From an uncultured Oscillibacter sp. (GTDB lineage: Bacteria > Bacillota > Clostridia > Oscillospirales > Oscillospiraceae), in assembly GCA_946494635.1 (NCBI GenBank), contig CAMMCS010000024.1:1-15981 (forward strand): a DNA stretch of 15,981 nucleotides, read 5' to 3'. A program made the position numbers and the translations under genes. Shown one piece after another: positions 1-6,639 of the stretch (position 1 is the first letter of the stretch; each line of letters begins with the position of its first letter). A model generated the notes under the pieces. That model saw only the letters and a list, made by a program, of their open reading frames with translations. It searched no databases and was not told where the DNA came from.

Positions 1-130
1 TTGAGAAGACGTTGACATAGGTGGCGTTCTTCAGCACCAGGTCCGCCGGCTCCCGACCTGCGGCGGCGTTGATGATGCGGCGCTTTTTCAGCAGCTTCCG
101 GTTGATCTTGCCCGCGTAGCTCTCAGACAT
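1..130 (-). CDS. ade: Adenine deaminase, N-terminal fragment (continues off left edge)
   Basis: The visible 43 residues begin MSESYAGKINRKLL and continue into AAGREPADLVLKNATYVNVF. This is the usual opening of bacterial adenine deaminases: a basic helix, a GxxPADLVLKN strand, then VNVF before the metal-binding amidohydrolase core. The family hydrolyses adenine to hypoxanthine and ammonia for purine salvage or catabolism. The catalytic HxH and later metal ligands lie outside the window, so activity cannot be judged. The start is well supported: AGGAG lies 7 bases before the ATG, and a good promoter and a leader hairpin lie upstream. It points away from the flavin reductase gene at 381, so the two are divergent. 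Another amidohydrolase N-terminus is possible, but the VLKN...VNVF pattern favours adenine deaminase. Confidence 0.72.
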   Translation of the reverse strand, partial: MSESYAGKINRKLLKKRRIINAAAGREPADLVLKNATYVNVFS

Positions 131-157
131 GGGATCACTCCTTTATATAGATTTTCA

Positions 158-200
158 GCCATTATCCGATCTTATGAAAGGCATAAATCGGGATAATGGC
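158..200 (-). promoter_or_regulatory. Long leader hairpin / operator-like inverted repeat upstream of adenine deaminase
   Basis: Arms GCCATTATCC (158-167) and GGATAATGGC (191-200) pair perfectly. They are followed inward by GAT/ATC and TTATG/CATAA with one single-base bulge on each side and a five-base loop (177-181), giving about 18 base pairs. The element starts about 8 bases after the predicted transcription start of the deaminase and ends about 28 bases before its start codon. It has no T-tract, so it is not a simple terminator. It could be an mRNA-stability or regulatory structure, or an operator for a dimeric repressor. It matches no purine riboswitch pattern that I can recognise. Confidence 0.6.
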
Positions 201-214
201 ATCTTGTTAAGGTG

Positions 215-243
215 AGTATACGCCTAAAACGGGTATTTGTCCA
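215..243 (-). promoter_or_regulatory. Sigma-A-type promoter for adenine deaminase
   Basis: On the minus strand, TGGACA (238-243) and TATACT (215-220) are separated by exactly 17 bases. Each hexamer has one mismatch to the housekeeping consensus. Predicted transcription starts near 208, just before the leader hairpin. Confidence 0.7.
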
Positions 244-287
244 CAGAAAACGGGAGAAAATTTTTACAGCGGCCGCTCCGGATGCGA

Positions 288-316
288 TTGCGCCGGAAGA
301 GGCTTTCTGATACACT
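288..316 (+). promoter_or_regulatory. Candidate promoter for the flavin reductase-rubredoxin gene
   Basis: TTGCGC (288-293) and TACACT (311-316) have a 17-base spacer, with four of six matches in each hexamer. It lies about 65 bases before the start codon in the divergent intergenic region (131-380). It is moderate in strength but is the best candidate on this strand. Confidence 0.4.
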
Positions 317-380
317 GGTCTCAACAGCCAAACGGACCACAGGATGACCGGCGGCCCGGGCCGCCAGAAAGGAAGGCAAT

Positions 381-1007
381 ATGAACAACAAGGCATATCA
401 GAAGATGGACTACGCCCTCTGCCTGCTCTCAGCGGCGGCGGACGGCAGGCGCCACGGCTGCATCGTCAACTCCTTCCACCAGGTGACCTCCTCCTTCCCG
501 CCCAGGTTCACGGTGGCGGTGAACAAGGACCACGAGACCTGCAAGGCCATCCAGGCGGCGGGAAGCTTCTCCGTCACGCTGCTGGACGCGGACGCGCCGG
601 GGGAGCTCATCGATGTGTTCGGCTACAAGTCCGGCCGGGTAATGGACAAGTTTGAGGGCCGGGCGGCGGAGACCGACGGCAATGGCAATCCTTACCTGAA
701 AGAGCACATGGTCTCCCGCATCGCCTGCAAGGTGGTGGACCGGCTGGAGATCGGCAGCTATATCCTGTTTGTGGGACAGGCTGCGGAGGCGGAGGTGCTG
801 GGGGACGGGAAGGTGCTGACCCTCCAGGCCTACACGGACCGGGGCAAGGCCACGCCGCCCACCGCCACCGTCTACCGCACCGTGGAGATCAACGGCTACC
901 GCTGCACCGTCTGCGGCTATGTGTACGAGGGGGAGTCCCTGCCGCCGGACTTCCGGTGCCCCCTGTGCCACGCCCCGGCAGAGAAGTTCGTGAAGATCGA
1001 GAAATAA
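381..1007 (+). CDS. hrb: Flavin reductase-rubredoxin fusion (high-molecular-weight rubredoxin type)
   Basis: This 208-residue protein has an FMN-binding flavin reductase-like domain at about residues 5-155 and a rubredoxin-like module at about 170-208. The iron ligands are in two CxxC pairs (C175/C178 and C193/C196), in YRCTVCGYVYEG and RCPLCHAP. Only 14 residues separate the pairs, so the module is the short rubrerythrin-type form, not a full ~53-residue rubredoxin. The architecture matches Hrb of Moorella, which passes electrons from NADH to the A-type flavodiiron protein FprA for oxygen or nitric oxide reduction in anaerobes. No flavodiiron gene lies in the window, so the partner would be elsewhere. 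The start is fixed by AAAGGAAGG just upstream, and a strong terminator follows. It appears monocistronic and cytoplasmic. The symbol reflects architecture, not a verified orthologue. Confidence 0.88.
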   Translation: MNNKAYQKMDYALCLLSAAADGRRHGCIVNSFHQVTSSFPPRFTVAVNKDHETCKAIQAAGSFSVTLLDADAPGELIDVFGYKSGRVMDKFEGRAAETDGNGNPYLKEHMVSRIACKVVDRLEIGSYILFVGQAAEAEVLGDGKVLTLQAYTDRGKATPPTATVYRTVEINGYRCTVCGYVYEGESLPPDFRCPLCHAPAEKFVKIEK

Positions 1008-1013
1008 GGGCAA

Positions 1014-1040
1014 AGCCCCGCGCTGTTTCGGCGCGGGGCT
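1014..1040 (+). terminator. Intrinsic terminator after the flavin reductase-rubredoxin gene
   Basis: A perfect 10-bp GC stem, AGCCCCGCGC (1014-1023) with GCGCGGGGCT (1031-1040), closes a seven-base loop. It begins seven bases after the stop codon and is followed by TGCTTTT, a short imperfect T-tract. Confidence 0.8.
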
Positions 1041-1068
1041 TGCTTTTGGAGGGGCTGCATGGTACAGT
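1040..1068 (+). promoter_or_regulatory. Weak candidate promoter for the RCC1-repeat gene
   Basis: TTGCTT (1040-1045) and TACAGT (1063-1068) with a 17-base spacer sit right behind the preceding terminator and 23 bases before the next start codon. Both hexamers are imperfect. Read-through from the upstream gene is an alternative. Confidence 0.3.
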
Positions 1069-1091
1069 GAGGAAAAAAGGAGGCGGCGGAT

Positions 1092-2402
1092 ATGAAAAGG
1101 ATCGCCTGCGGGCTTCTGGCGGCCGCGCTGCTGGCCGGTACAGCGGCGGCGCTGGAGCCCATCAGCCAGCCCATTGCCACCAGCGGATACACCTACTATG
1201 CCATCCAGGCAGACGGCACCCTGCTGGCCTGGGGAGACAGCTTCCACGGCGCGGTGGGCCCCGCGGACCAGGATCCGCTGCCCTGGGAGGAGGCCAATGC
1301 CCTGCTGGAAAATGCCCGGTATGTGGATGCGGGATATATCATGGCCACCGCCATTGACGAGGACGGCGTCCTCTGGGGCTGGGGCGGCCACGCGGGCCGC
1401 ACCTTCGGTGAGGAGGAGCCGTACCGGCTGCTGGAGGACGTGGTGTCCGTGTCAGTCGGGGAGAGGACGTGTGCCGCCCTGCGCACCGACGGGACGGTGT
1501 GGACCTGGGGCGCCCGGTCCGGGCAGTCCCTGGCGGAGAACGAAGACGATCCCTCCTATCCGCCCACCCAGGTGCTGGATCACGCGGTCCAGCTGTTTGG
1601 GGATTTGGTGGTGAAAGAGGATGGGACGCTGATACGCGTCTGGTTTGACGGAGATACCTGCACCACGGCCCCTTTGATGGAACATGTGGCTGCCGTGGGC
1701 AGCCTGTACTGCGGTATGCAAGACCCTGCCATGCTGGTCCAGGGGCTGGATGGCAGTCTCTGGCGCGTGCCCTGGAAGAACAATCAGTCGGATTCCATCC
1801 AGTGGCAGTCTCTGGGCCGGCCGGAAAAAATGCTGGAGGATGTGGTGCAGTTCACCAGCCGCACCGCTGTGACGGCGGATGGCACCCTCTGGGCCTGGGG
1901 GGATCAGCGCCCGGCCATGCTGCGGGATGGACAGGTGGATCCGGAGGATCCCTATGACCAGGAGAGCTACAGCGATATTGTGCGGATCACAGACGGCGTG
2001 GTCTCCGCCGTCGTCTGCAGTGACCGGACCCTGGCGGTGCTGGCAGACGGTTCCCTGTGGCAGCTTCCCAGCGCTGCGTTTCGCCCGGAATGGGAGACGT
2101 CGCCGGACCGGAGCCCCGCTGTGCCGGAAAAGCTGCTGGACCAGGTCCGGATGCCGTCCCCGGCCCCGGCCTGGACGGCGGACGCCCCGGCGCCGGCTGT
2201 GGTGGAGTCTGCATCTCTTGAGGCCTGGGAGGCACGGCAGGAGGCCGCAGCCCCGGAACCAGGTGCGACGGCCTCGGTGCCCGCCCAGGAGGAGACGCCA
2301 CCGGAGAACACCTGGGAACAGGGACTCCTGGAGCTGGGCGTCCTTGCGGCCTCCCTCGCGGGGCTGGTGCTGGCGGCCTGGCTGCGGGGCCGAAAGCGTT
2401 GA
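1092..2402 (+). CDS. Secreted, membrane-anchored RCC1-repeat beta-propeller protein
   Basis: This is a 436-residue protein. Residues 1-20 form a signal peptide (MKRIACGLLAAALLAG, cleavage probably after TAAA). Seven repeats carry the core DG-x-L/V-x-x-W, with DG at residues 41, 91, 133, 177, 220, 263 and 319, a mean spacing near 46. Several read DGTLWAWG or DGVLWGWG, the RCC1/BLIP-II signature, and seven is the number of blades in a closed RCC1 propeller. A proline/alanine/glutamate-rich stalk (about 352-408) leads to one membrane helix (about 411-430) and an RGRKR stop-transfer tail, so the propeller should face outside. The start is supported by AAGGAGG before the ATG. Ligand and role are unknown; RCC1 propellers commonly mediate protein binding. 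It ends at a strong terminator, convergent with the sigma factor operon. Confidence 0.82.
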   Translation: MKRIACGLLAAALLAGTAAALEPISQPIATSGYTYYAIQADGTLLAWGDSFHGAVGPADQDPLPWEEANALLENARYVDAGYIMATAIDEDGVLWGWGGHAGRTFGEEEPYRLLEDVVSVSVGERTCAALRTDGTVWTWGARSGQSLAENEDDPSYPPTQVLDHAVQLFGDLVVKEDGTLIRVWFDGDTCTTAPLMEHVAAVGSLYCGMQDPAMLVQGLDGSLWRVPWKNNQSDSIQWQSLGRPEKMLEDVVQFTSRTAVTADGTLWAWGDQRPAMLRDGQVDPEDPYDQESYSDIVRITDGVVSAVVCSDRTLAVLADGSLWQLPSAAFRPEWETSPDRSPAVPEKLLDQVRMPSPAPAWTADAPAPAVVESASLEAWEARQEAAAPEPGATASVPAQEETPPENTWEQGLLELGVLAASLAGLVLAAWLRGRKR

Positions 2403-2414
2403 GCTATCGAAAGA

Positions 2415-2445
2415 GAAGCGCCTGCGGAAACTCCGCAGGCGCTTC
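2415..2445. terminator. Bidirectional terminator between convergent units
   Basis: A perfect 14-bp stem, GAAGCGCCTGCGGA (2415-2428) with its complement at 2432-2445, closes a three-base loop. Plus-strand reading ends in TTCTTTTC, so it clearly terminates the RCC1-repeat gene. In the other direction it lies just past the last gene of the sigma operon, followed by a weaker TCTTTC. Confidence 0.85.
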
Positions 2446-2452
2446 TTTTCAT

Positions 2453-4006
2453 TCACCCGTCCAGGGGCCGGATCTCCAGATAGCAGCGGGGCTCCGCCAG
2501 ATCCAGCGCCACCTCTGTGACGCCGTTTTCCAGGTCAAAGCCCAGGTTCTGGCGGACGATCTCAATGGTGTCCGTATTCACCAGAGCGGCAGTCTGGCCG
2601 GTGAAGTCCAAAGTGGAGCCCAGGGCCGTCACCAGGTCATAGCCCTGAAGGCCTACATTCTCCGAGCCGGAGCAGCCGTAGTCATAGCTGGGCTCCTTCC
2701 ACAGGGAGGCCGACACCGTGACGCTGCCGCCCGCCGGGACCGTGACGGGGAAGGCCAGGTACAGCACCCGCTCCTGAACCAGCACATCCCAGAGGAAGTC
2801 GTCCAGCCGCCCATCGGTATAGCGGTCCGCCGGTGTATCGGCCAGGAGACCGGAGGCCAGGAGCGATTCGGCCACCGCCCGCTGGTACAGGGGGAGCGGC
2901 AGCTGATCCAGCCCCGGCCACTGGGAGCTCTGGCTGCTGCCATGCAATTCCGCCTGGCACAGCTCTGTCAGCACCGCATCCAGGGTGGCCTCCTGCCGGG
3001 TGACGGTGCAGGTGACGCCGCCGATCGCCTCCTCACAGGCGCCATTGGCATAGCCCTGGAGGGTGTAGTCCCCGATGTCCTCCCCCAGGACCACCAGCAG
3101 CTTCAGCTCGGACTCGGCCCGCATCCCGTCGGGCACAAAGTAGTCATAGCGCCGCCAGCCGGTCTCATCATCCAGGGAGAGGCCGTTGAAGCCATAGGAG
3201 AGGATTGTGGTTTGCTCCGGATCGATGGTGAACTCCACCGCCTGGGTGGCGGCGTCGTATTCCTCGTGGGGGGCCTGGAAGTCCGAAAAACGATACACGG
3301 TCACGGGGATGTCCAGGACGGGGGCCGCTCCCAGGGCCTGGGACAGATAGCCGCCGTTCTCCAGCAGGGCTGCGTAGTCCTCCCAGGAGGCGGGCGGGGC
3401 CAGATTCCAGGTGGAGCCGTCGTCCACCCCTGCGTCCCGGAACCCGCCGGCGTAGGGGCCGGCGTATAATGTGGCCTCCACCCCGGCGCCGCCCACCGCG
3501 GCGGCGGGGGCGATGGTGCCCAGGTCCGCCAGGGATCCGGCAAAGGCGTACAGGGCTGTCACCGTCACATCCGCCTCCGTGGGATTGGTCAGCACATAGT
3601 CATCCGTCACCTGCGCGCCCCACTGGCGGGGAGAGCCGTCCTGGTACGTCCCCGGGGCAAAGTCCCAGGTGACGGTCCGCTCCGCCGTCAGGCCCGTGAC
3701 CGTCTCCGCCGTGGTCAGGGGGAACACCGGCCCGGCATAGGACATGAACGTGGTGCTCCCGTTGTGGCCATCCCCGCTTTCGCCGGGCATGGCTCCTCCA
3801 TCCGCTTCGCCGGTGCTGCCGCCCATGCGGAAGGTACTGGTCAGGAACACGCCGCCGCAGATCACCGCCAGACACGCGGCAGCGGCCAGAAGGCGGCCCC
3901 AGGGGTGCCGCCGCTGCACAGCGGCGGGGGAGGAGGCGGACACCGCCTCCTCGATGAGGCTCTCGTCCACCAGCCCCAGAATACGGAATAACCGTTCAGC
4001 TCTCAT
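2453..4006 (-). CDS. Single-pass membrane protein paired with the ECF sigma factor (candidate anti-sigma factor)
   Basis: This 517-residue protein has a short cytoplasmic N-terminus (about 1-36) with LFRILGLVDESLIEEA, one membrane helix at about 37-56 (LLAAAACLAVICGGVFL), and a large acidic extracytoplasmic region of about 455 residues. I recognise no catalytic motif in that region; it is rich in beta-prone stretches and contains a few cysteines. The ATG overlaps the sigma stop codon (ATGA, 4003-4006) and GGAGGAGG lies upstream, so the two are translationally coupled, as is usual for sigma/anti-sigma pairs. An N-terminal segment resembling Gxx(D)xxxIEEA before a membrane helix is, as I recall, common in proteins next to ECF factors in gut Clostridia. 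The anti-sigma role is inferred from position and topology; no zinc-binding ZAS motif (HxxxCxxC) is visible. Confidence 0.6.
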   Translation of the reverse strand: MRAERLFRILGLVDESLIEEAVSASSPAAVQRRHPWGRLLAAAACLAVICGGVFLTSTFRMGGSTGEADGGAMPGESGDGHNGSTTFMSYAGPVFPLTTAETVTGLTAERTVTWDFAPGTYQDGSPRQWGAQVTDDYVLTNPTEADVTVTALYAFAGSLADLGTIAPAAAVGGAGVEATLYAGPYAGGFRDAGVDDGSTWNLAPPASWEDYAALLENGGYLSQALGAAPVLDIPVTVYRFSDFQAPHEEYDAATQAVEFTIDPEQTTILSYGFNGLSLDDETGWRRYDYFVPDGMRAESELKLLVVLGEDIGDYTLQGYANGACEEAIGGVTCTVTRQEATLDAVLTELCQAELHGSSQSSQWPGLDQLPLPLYQRAVAESLLASGLLADTPADRYTDGRLDDFLWDVLVQERVLYLAFPVTVPAGGSVTVSASLWKEPSYDYGCSGSENVGLQGYDLVTALGSTLDFTGQTAALVNTDTIEIVRQNLGFDLENGVTEVALDLAEPRCYLEIRPLDG

Positions 4007-4563
4007 AAAAGGACCTCCTCCTGTTCCAAATAGCTCCGCAGGGCCCTCCGGGTGCGGAAGAGGGAGGACTTCACCTTCCCCTCCCCGCAGCGCAGTTCCG
4101 CGGCAATGTCCGCCACGCTCTGGCCGTACCAGTACCGCCGCAGGAAGATGATCCGGTTTTCCACAGTCTGCCGCCGCAGAAAATCACTGATGAGGGAGGC
4201 GATCTCCTGGTCCTCCAGGGCCTTTTCCGTGCCGTGGGGAGCGGGGACGCAGTCGTCCAGCTCCCCCAGCAGCACCTCCATGCCGTCGCCGCCCCGCCGG
4301 GCGGCGCGGCTCTGCTTCCACCGGTCCAGGGACAGGTTTCGGACGATCCGCCCCAGCCAGGCCCGGAAGGCGGAGGGCCGGGCGGGGGGAATGGCGTTCC
4401 AGGTGCGCAGGTAGGTGTCGTTGACACACTCCTCCGCGTCGCCATGGCTGCGGAGGATGTTCCAGGCGATGTTCGTCAGGAATCCGCCGTATTTGCCGTG
4501 GGTCTCGTCAATGGCCCGCTGGTCTCTGGCCCAGTACAGGTCGATGATCTCTGCGTCCTCCAT
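4003..4563 (-). CDS. ECF-family RNA polymerase sigma factor
   Basis: This 186-residue protein has the two-domain layout and size of ECF sigma factors. Region 2 spans about residues 24-86, with the -10 recognition helix in DAEECVNDTYLRTWNAI (42-58) followed by FRAWLGRIVRNLSLDRWK. A linker of about 35 residues leads to region 4 (about 122-180), whose helix-turn-helix includes YGQSVADIAAELRCGEGKVKS (starting at 146). It should direct polymerase to a small regulon in response to an envelope or extracellular signal. AGGAGG lies five bases before the ATG. It follows the small membrane protein gene by one base and overlaps the next gene by four, so this is one operon. An ECF-like promoter upstream of the operon suggests self-activation. 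Confidence 0.92.
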   Translation of the reverse strand: MEDAEIIDLYWARDQRAIDETHGKYGGFLTNIAWNILRSHGDAEECVNDTYLRTWNAIPPARPSAFRAWLGRIVRNLSLDRWKQSRAARRGGDGMEVLLGELDDCVPAPHGTEKALEDQEIASLISDFLRRQTVENRIIFLRRYWYGQSVADIAAELRCGEGKVKSSLFRTRRALRSYLEQEEVLL

Positions 4564-4564
4564 G

Positions 4565-4987
4565 TTATCCTCCTCTCTCCCGCAGCAGTTCGTTGGCGAA
4601 GCGGTTCAGTGCCTCGCAGGGCCCGTAGGCGGTGCGCCAGCCGGTGCCGTCGATGATGAGAAACGGATTGTAGTCCGTTACCTCCGTCTCGGTGCCGTCG
4701 GCAAATGTCACGGTGAATTGGACGGCCTGCCCTGCGTACTCGGTATAGGACTGATCCGGCCGGGTGATGCGCAGGTCCCGCAGCAGCTCCGTCAGGGTTT
4801 CCCTCTCCGCCTCGCCCAGCTCCAGCGTCACATCTGGGGGCATCAGGGTGACAGAGGCTGTCGTGATGTCCGCCGCCTCCAGATCCCGGAAGGGCCTTCT
4901 GCCCCGGGACAGCAGTCCTGCCGCCAGTGCCAGCAGGATCGCCAGTACAGCCGTGCCCATCAGAATATACCGCTTTTGCAGCCTCAT
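4565..4987 (-). CDS. Small membrane-anchored protein of unknown function, first gene of the sigma operon
   Basis: I do not recognise a named family. The 140-residue product has a short basic N-terminus, one membrane helix or uncleaved signal anchor at about 8-26 (LMGTAVLAILLALAAGLL) and an extracytoplasmic domain of about 110 residues. That domain has a DITTASVTLMPPDVTLEL strand region, a FTVTFADGTETEV hairpin, and a NPFLIIDGTGWRTAYGPCEALN segment near the C-terminus. I chose the ATG at 4987 over an upstream in-frame start (5038) because GGAGGTG sits six bases before it and the upstream start would overlap the predicted promoter. Tight linkage to the sigma gene suggests a sensor or accessory role, but no function can be assigned. 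Confidence 0.7.
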   Translation of the reverse strand: MRLQKRYILMGTAVLAILLALAAGLLSRGRRPFRDLEAADITTASVTLMPPDVTLELGEAERETLTELLRDLRITRPDQSYTEYAGQAVQFTVTFADGTETEVTDYNPFLIIDGTGWRTAYGPCEALNRFANELLRERGG

Positions 4988-5037
4988 GGGATGCACCTCC
5001 AGCCTCCGGCGCCCCGCCGGGAGTCCTCTCACCAACA

Positions 5038-5065
5038 TAGACGAGAAAAACCGCCGCAGGTTGCG
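5038..5065 (-). promoter_or_regulatory. ECF-type promoter upstream of the sigma factor operon
   Basis: On the minus strand, CGCAACC (-35, AAC at 5060-5062) is followed after 16 bases by CGTCTA (5038-5043). This AAC-N16-CGTC spacing is the layout used by ECF factors of the SigW/SigM/SigV kind. The predicted start is about 45 bases before the first gene, with a small GC hairpin (5006-5020) in the leader. No good sigma-A hexamer pair is seen here. Confidence 0.55.
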
Positions 5066-5087
5066 GGGAAGCGGAAACTTTCCAAAG

Positions 5088-5125
5088 AAAACCGCCCTGG
5101 AGTGTCCGCACTCCAGAGCGGTTTT
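5088..5125 (-). terminator. Intrinsic terminator of the osmolyte-uptake operon
   Basis: Sixteen of 17 positions pair between 5088-5104 and 5109-5125 around a TCCG tetraloop. Minus-strand transcription ends in TTTTCTTT. It begins 12 bases after the stop codon of the permease-binding protein fusion. Confidence 0.85.
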
Positions 5126-5136
5126 GCAAAGAGGGA

Positions 5137-6639
5137 TCAGGCGGCCAGCAGGCCCTGGCTCACCAGGAATTCCCGGGCCACCTCGTCCACTGTGCGGCCC
5201 TCCACATCCACCTGATAGGTGAGCTCCGTCATCTGCTGGGTGGAGATTTTCCCGGTCAGCTGCTCCAGGATGCCCTCCACCTCCGGGTACTTCTCCAGCA
5301 GGTCGCCCCGGACGATGTAAGCGCCGAAGTAGTCCGGGAAGAAGCTCTGGTCGTCCTCCAGCACCTTCAGGCCAACCTTGATGTTCAGGCCGTCGGTGGT
5401 GTAGACCACGGACACATCAAATGTGCCGTTTTCAATGGCGGAGTATTTCAGCCCCATATCCACCGGGCGGTACTCCGCGAAATTCAGCCCGTAGAACTCC
5501 ACGAAGGGGTTGTACTTCATGCTGCCCTCCAGGGTGAAGAACTCCTGTTCCGCGCCGAAGACCAGCTGATCCGCAATGGGGATCAGGTCGCTGATGGTCT
5601 CCAGGCCGTACTCCTCCGCCAGCTCCTCCGGCACGCCGATGGCATAGGTGTTCTCAAAGCCCGGCTTGCCCAGCACATGGATGTCATAATCCGCCAGCGC
5701 TTTTTCCTTGACGTAGTCGTAGATGGTCATGCCCTCCGGCACGTCAGGGGTGTCCTGGTGGAAGAAGGTGGTCAGCAGCGTGCCGTCGTAGGAGATCATC
5801 AGGTCACAGGTGTGGCCGTCGTCCTTCAGGGCGTTCCAGTTGTTCACCTGGGACATCTGATCCTGGATGGTGACGGTCAGATCCGTCTGATCCTCGATCA
5901 GCATTTTGGCCATGTGGTGCATCAGCTGCGTCTCAGAGTAGTCCCCGTCGTACAGCAGGATGTCGCCGCTGCCGCTCTGGCCGTAGGGCAGCAGGGCGAT
6001 AAAGGCCGCCACGATCAGGGCCACGGGAATCCACATCTTCTTGGAGCCGCCACGGCTCTTGCGCATCTGCCCCTCAAACCAGCTCATGGTCAGGTCCAGG
6101 GCCACGGCAATGACCATCAGCACGCCGGTGGCGGCCAGCAGCTGCCCCATGTCCGAAATCCGGATGGCCTGGGTGATGACGCCGCCAAGGCCGCCGCCGC
6201 CCACGAAGGCCGCAAACACAGCGGTGCCGATGGCGTTCACCACCGCGATGCGGATGCCGGTGAACACCGTGGGAAAGGCCAGGGGGAACTCCACCATCAG
6301 CACCCGGTAGGGCTTGCTCATGCCCATGCCCCGGGCGGCCTCCTTCACGCCGGGGTCCACCTCCTGGAGCCCCAGGCAGGTGTTCCGCACGATGGGAAGC
6401 AGGGAGTACAGGGTGATACCGGTAATGACCGTCAGCTTTCCGGGATCCAGCACCACCATGATGATACCCAGCAGCGCCAGGGAGGGAATGGTCTGCAGCA
6501 GGTCCACAACCCGCAGGATGATGGGCCGGGCGGCCTTGGATACATACGCCCAGATGCCCAGGGGTAGGCCCACCACGATGGACAGCAGGCTGGCTGCCAG
6601 CACGATGAACAGATGCTGGAAAATCAGGTCCCAGCTCAT
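5137..6639 (-). CDS. OpuC-type permease fused to osmolyte-binding protein
   Basis: The 500-residue product joins two usual OpuC subunits. Residues about 1-195 are an ABC permease with several membrane helices and the ATPase-docking EAA loop (VKEAARGMGMSKPYRVLMVEFPLAFP). A further helix (about 200-220, WIPVALIVAAFIALLPYG) then carries the chain outside. Residues about 225-500 form an OpuAC/ProX-like binding domain (GDILLYDGDYSETQLM near its start and a periplasmic-binding fold to the C-terminus). Tethering the binding domain to the permease is known in glycine betaine systems such as OpuA/BusB and in OpuC-like fusions. The substrate should be a quaternary ammonium osmolyte (glycine betaine, carnitine or choline); which one cannot be told from sequence. 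Its start overlaps the upstream permease stop (6636-6639). It is the last gene before the terminator. Confidence 0.9.
   Translation of the reverse strand: MSWDLIFQHLFIVLAASLLSIVVGLPLGIWAYVSKAARPIILRVVDLLQTIPSLALLGIIMVVLDPGKLTVITGITLYSLLPIVRNTCLGLQEVDPGVKEAARGMGMSKPYRVLMVEFPLAFPTVFTGIRIAVVNAIGTAVFAAFVGGGGLGGVITQAIRISDMGQLLAATGVLMVIAVALDLTMSWFEGQMRKSRGGSKKMWIPVALIVAAFIALLPYGQSGSGDILLYDGDYSETQLMHHMAKMLIEDQTDLTVTIQDQMSQVNNWNALKDDGHTCDLMISYDGTLLTTFFHQDTPDVPEGMTIYDYVKEKALADYDIHVLGKPGFENTYAIGVPEELAEEYGLETISDLIPIADQLVFGAEQEFFTLEGSMKYNPFVEFYGLNFAEYRPVDMGLKYSAIENGTFDVSVVYTTDGLNIKVGLKVLEDDQSFFPDYFGAYIVRGDLLEKYPEVEGILEQLTGKISTQQMTELTYQVDVEGRTVDEVAREFLVSQGLLAA

Noticed and set aside
131..380. Purine riboswitch or PurR box in front of adenine deaminase
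   Set aside because: The conserved loop sequences of the xpt-type purine riboswitch and a CCGAAC PurR box are not seen; only the unexplained hairpin and the promoters are.
429..1391. Minus-strand open frame of 320 codons across the flavin reductase and the start of the RCC1 gene
   Set aside because: It crosses two real genes and a terminator, has no ribosome site, and its translation has no domain signature.
2399..3469. Plus-strand open frame of 356 codons opposite the 517-residue membrane protein
   Set aside because: It is an antisense shadow of a GC-rich gene: no ribosome binding site, a composition unlike a real protein, and the opposite strand has a coherent signal-anchor protein coupled to the sigma gene.
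4988..5038. Upstream start extending the 140-residue membrane protein to 157 residues
   Set aside because: The extension would begin within the predicted -10 element, and GGAGGTG is correctly spaced before the ATG at 4987; the extra residues also spoil the signal-anchor layout.
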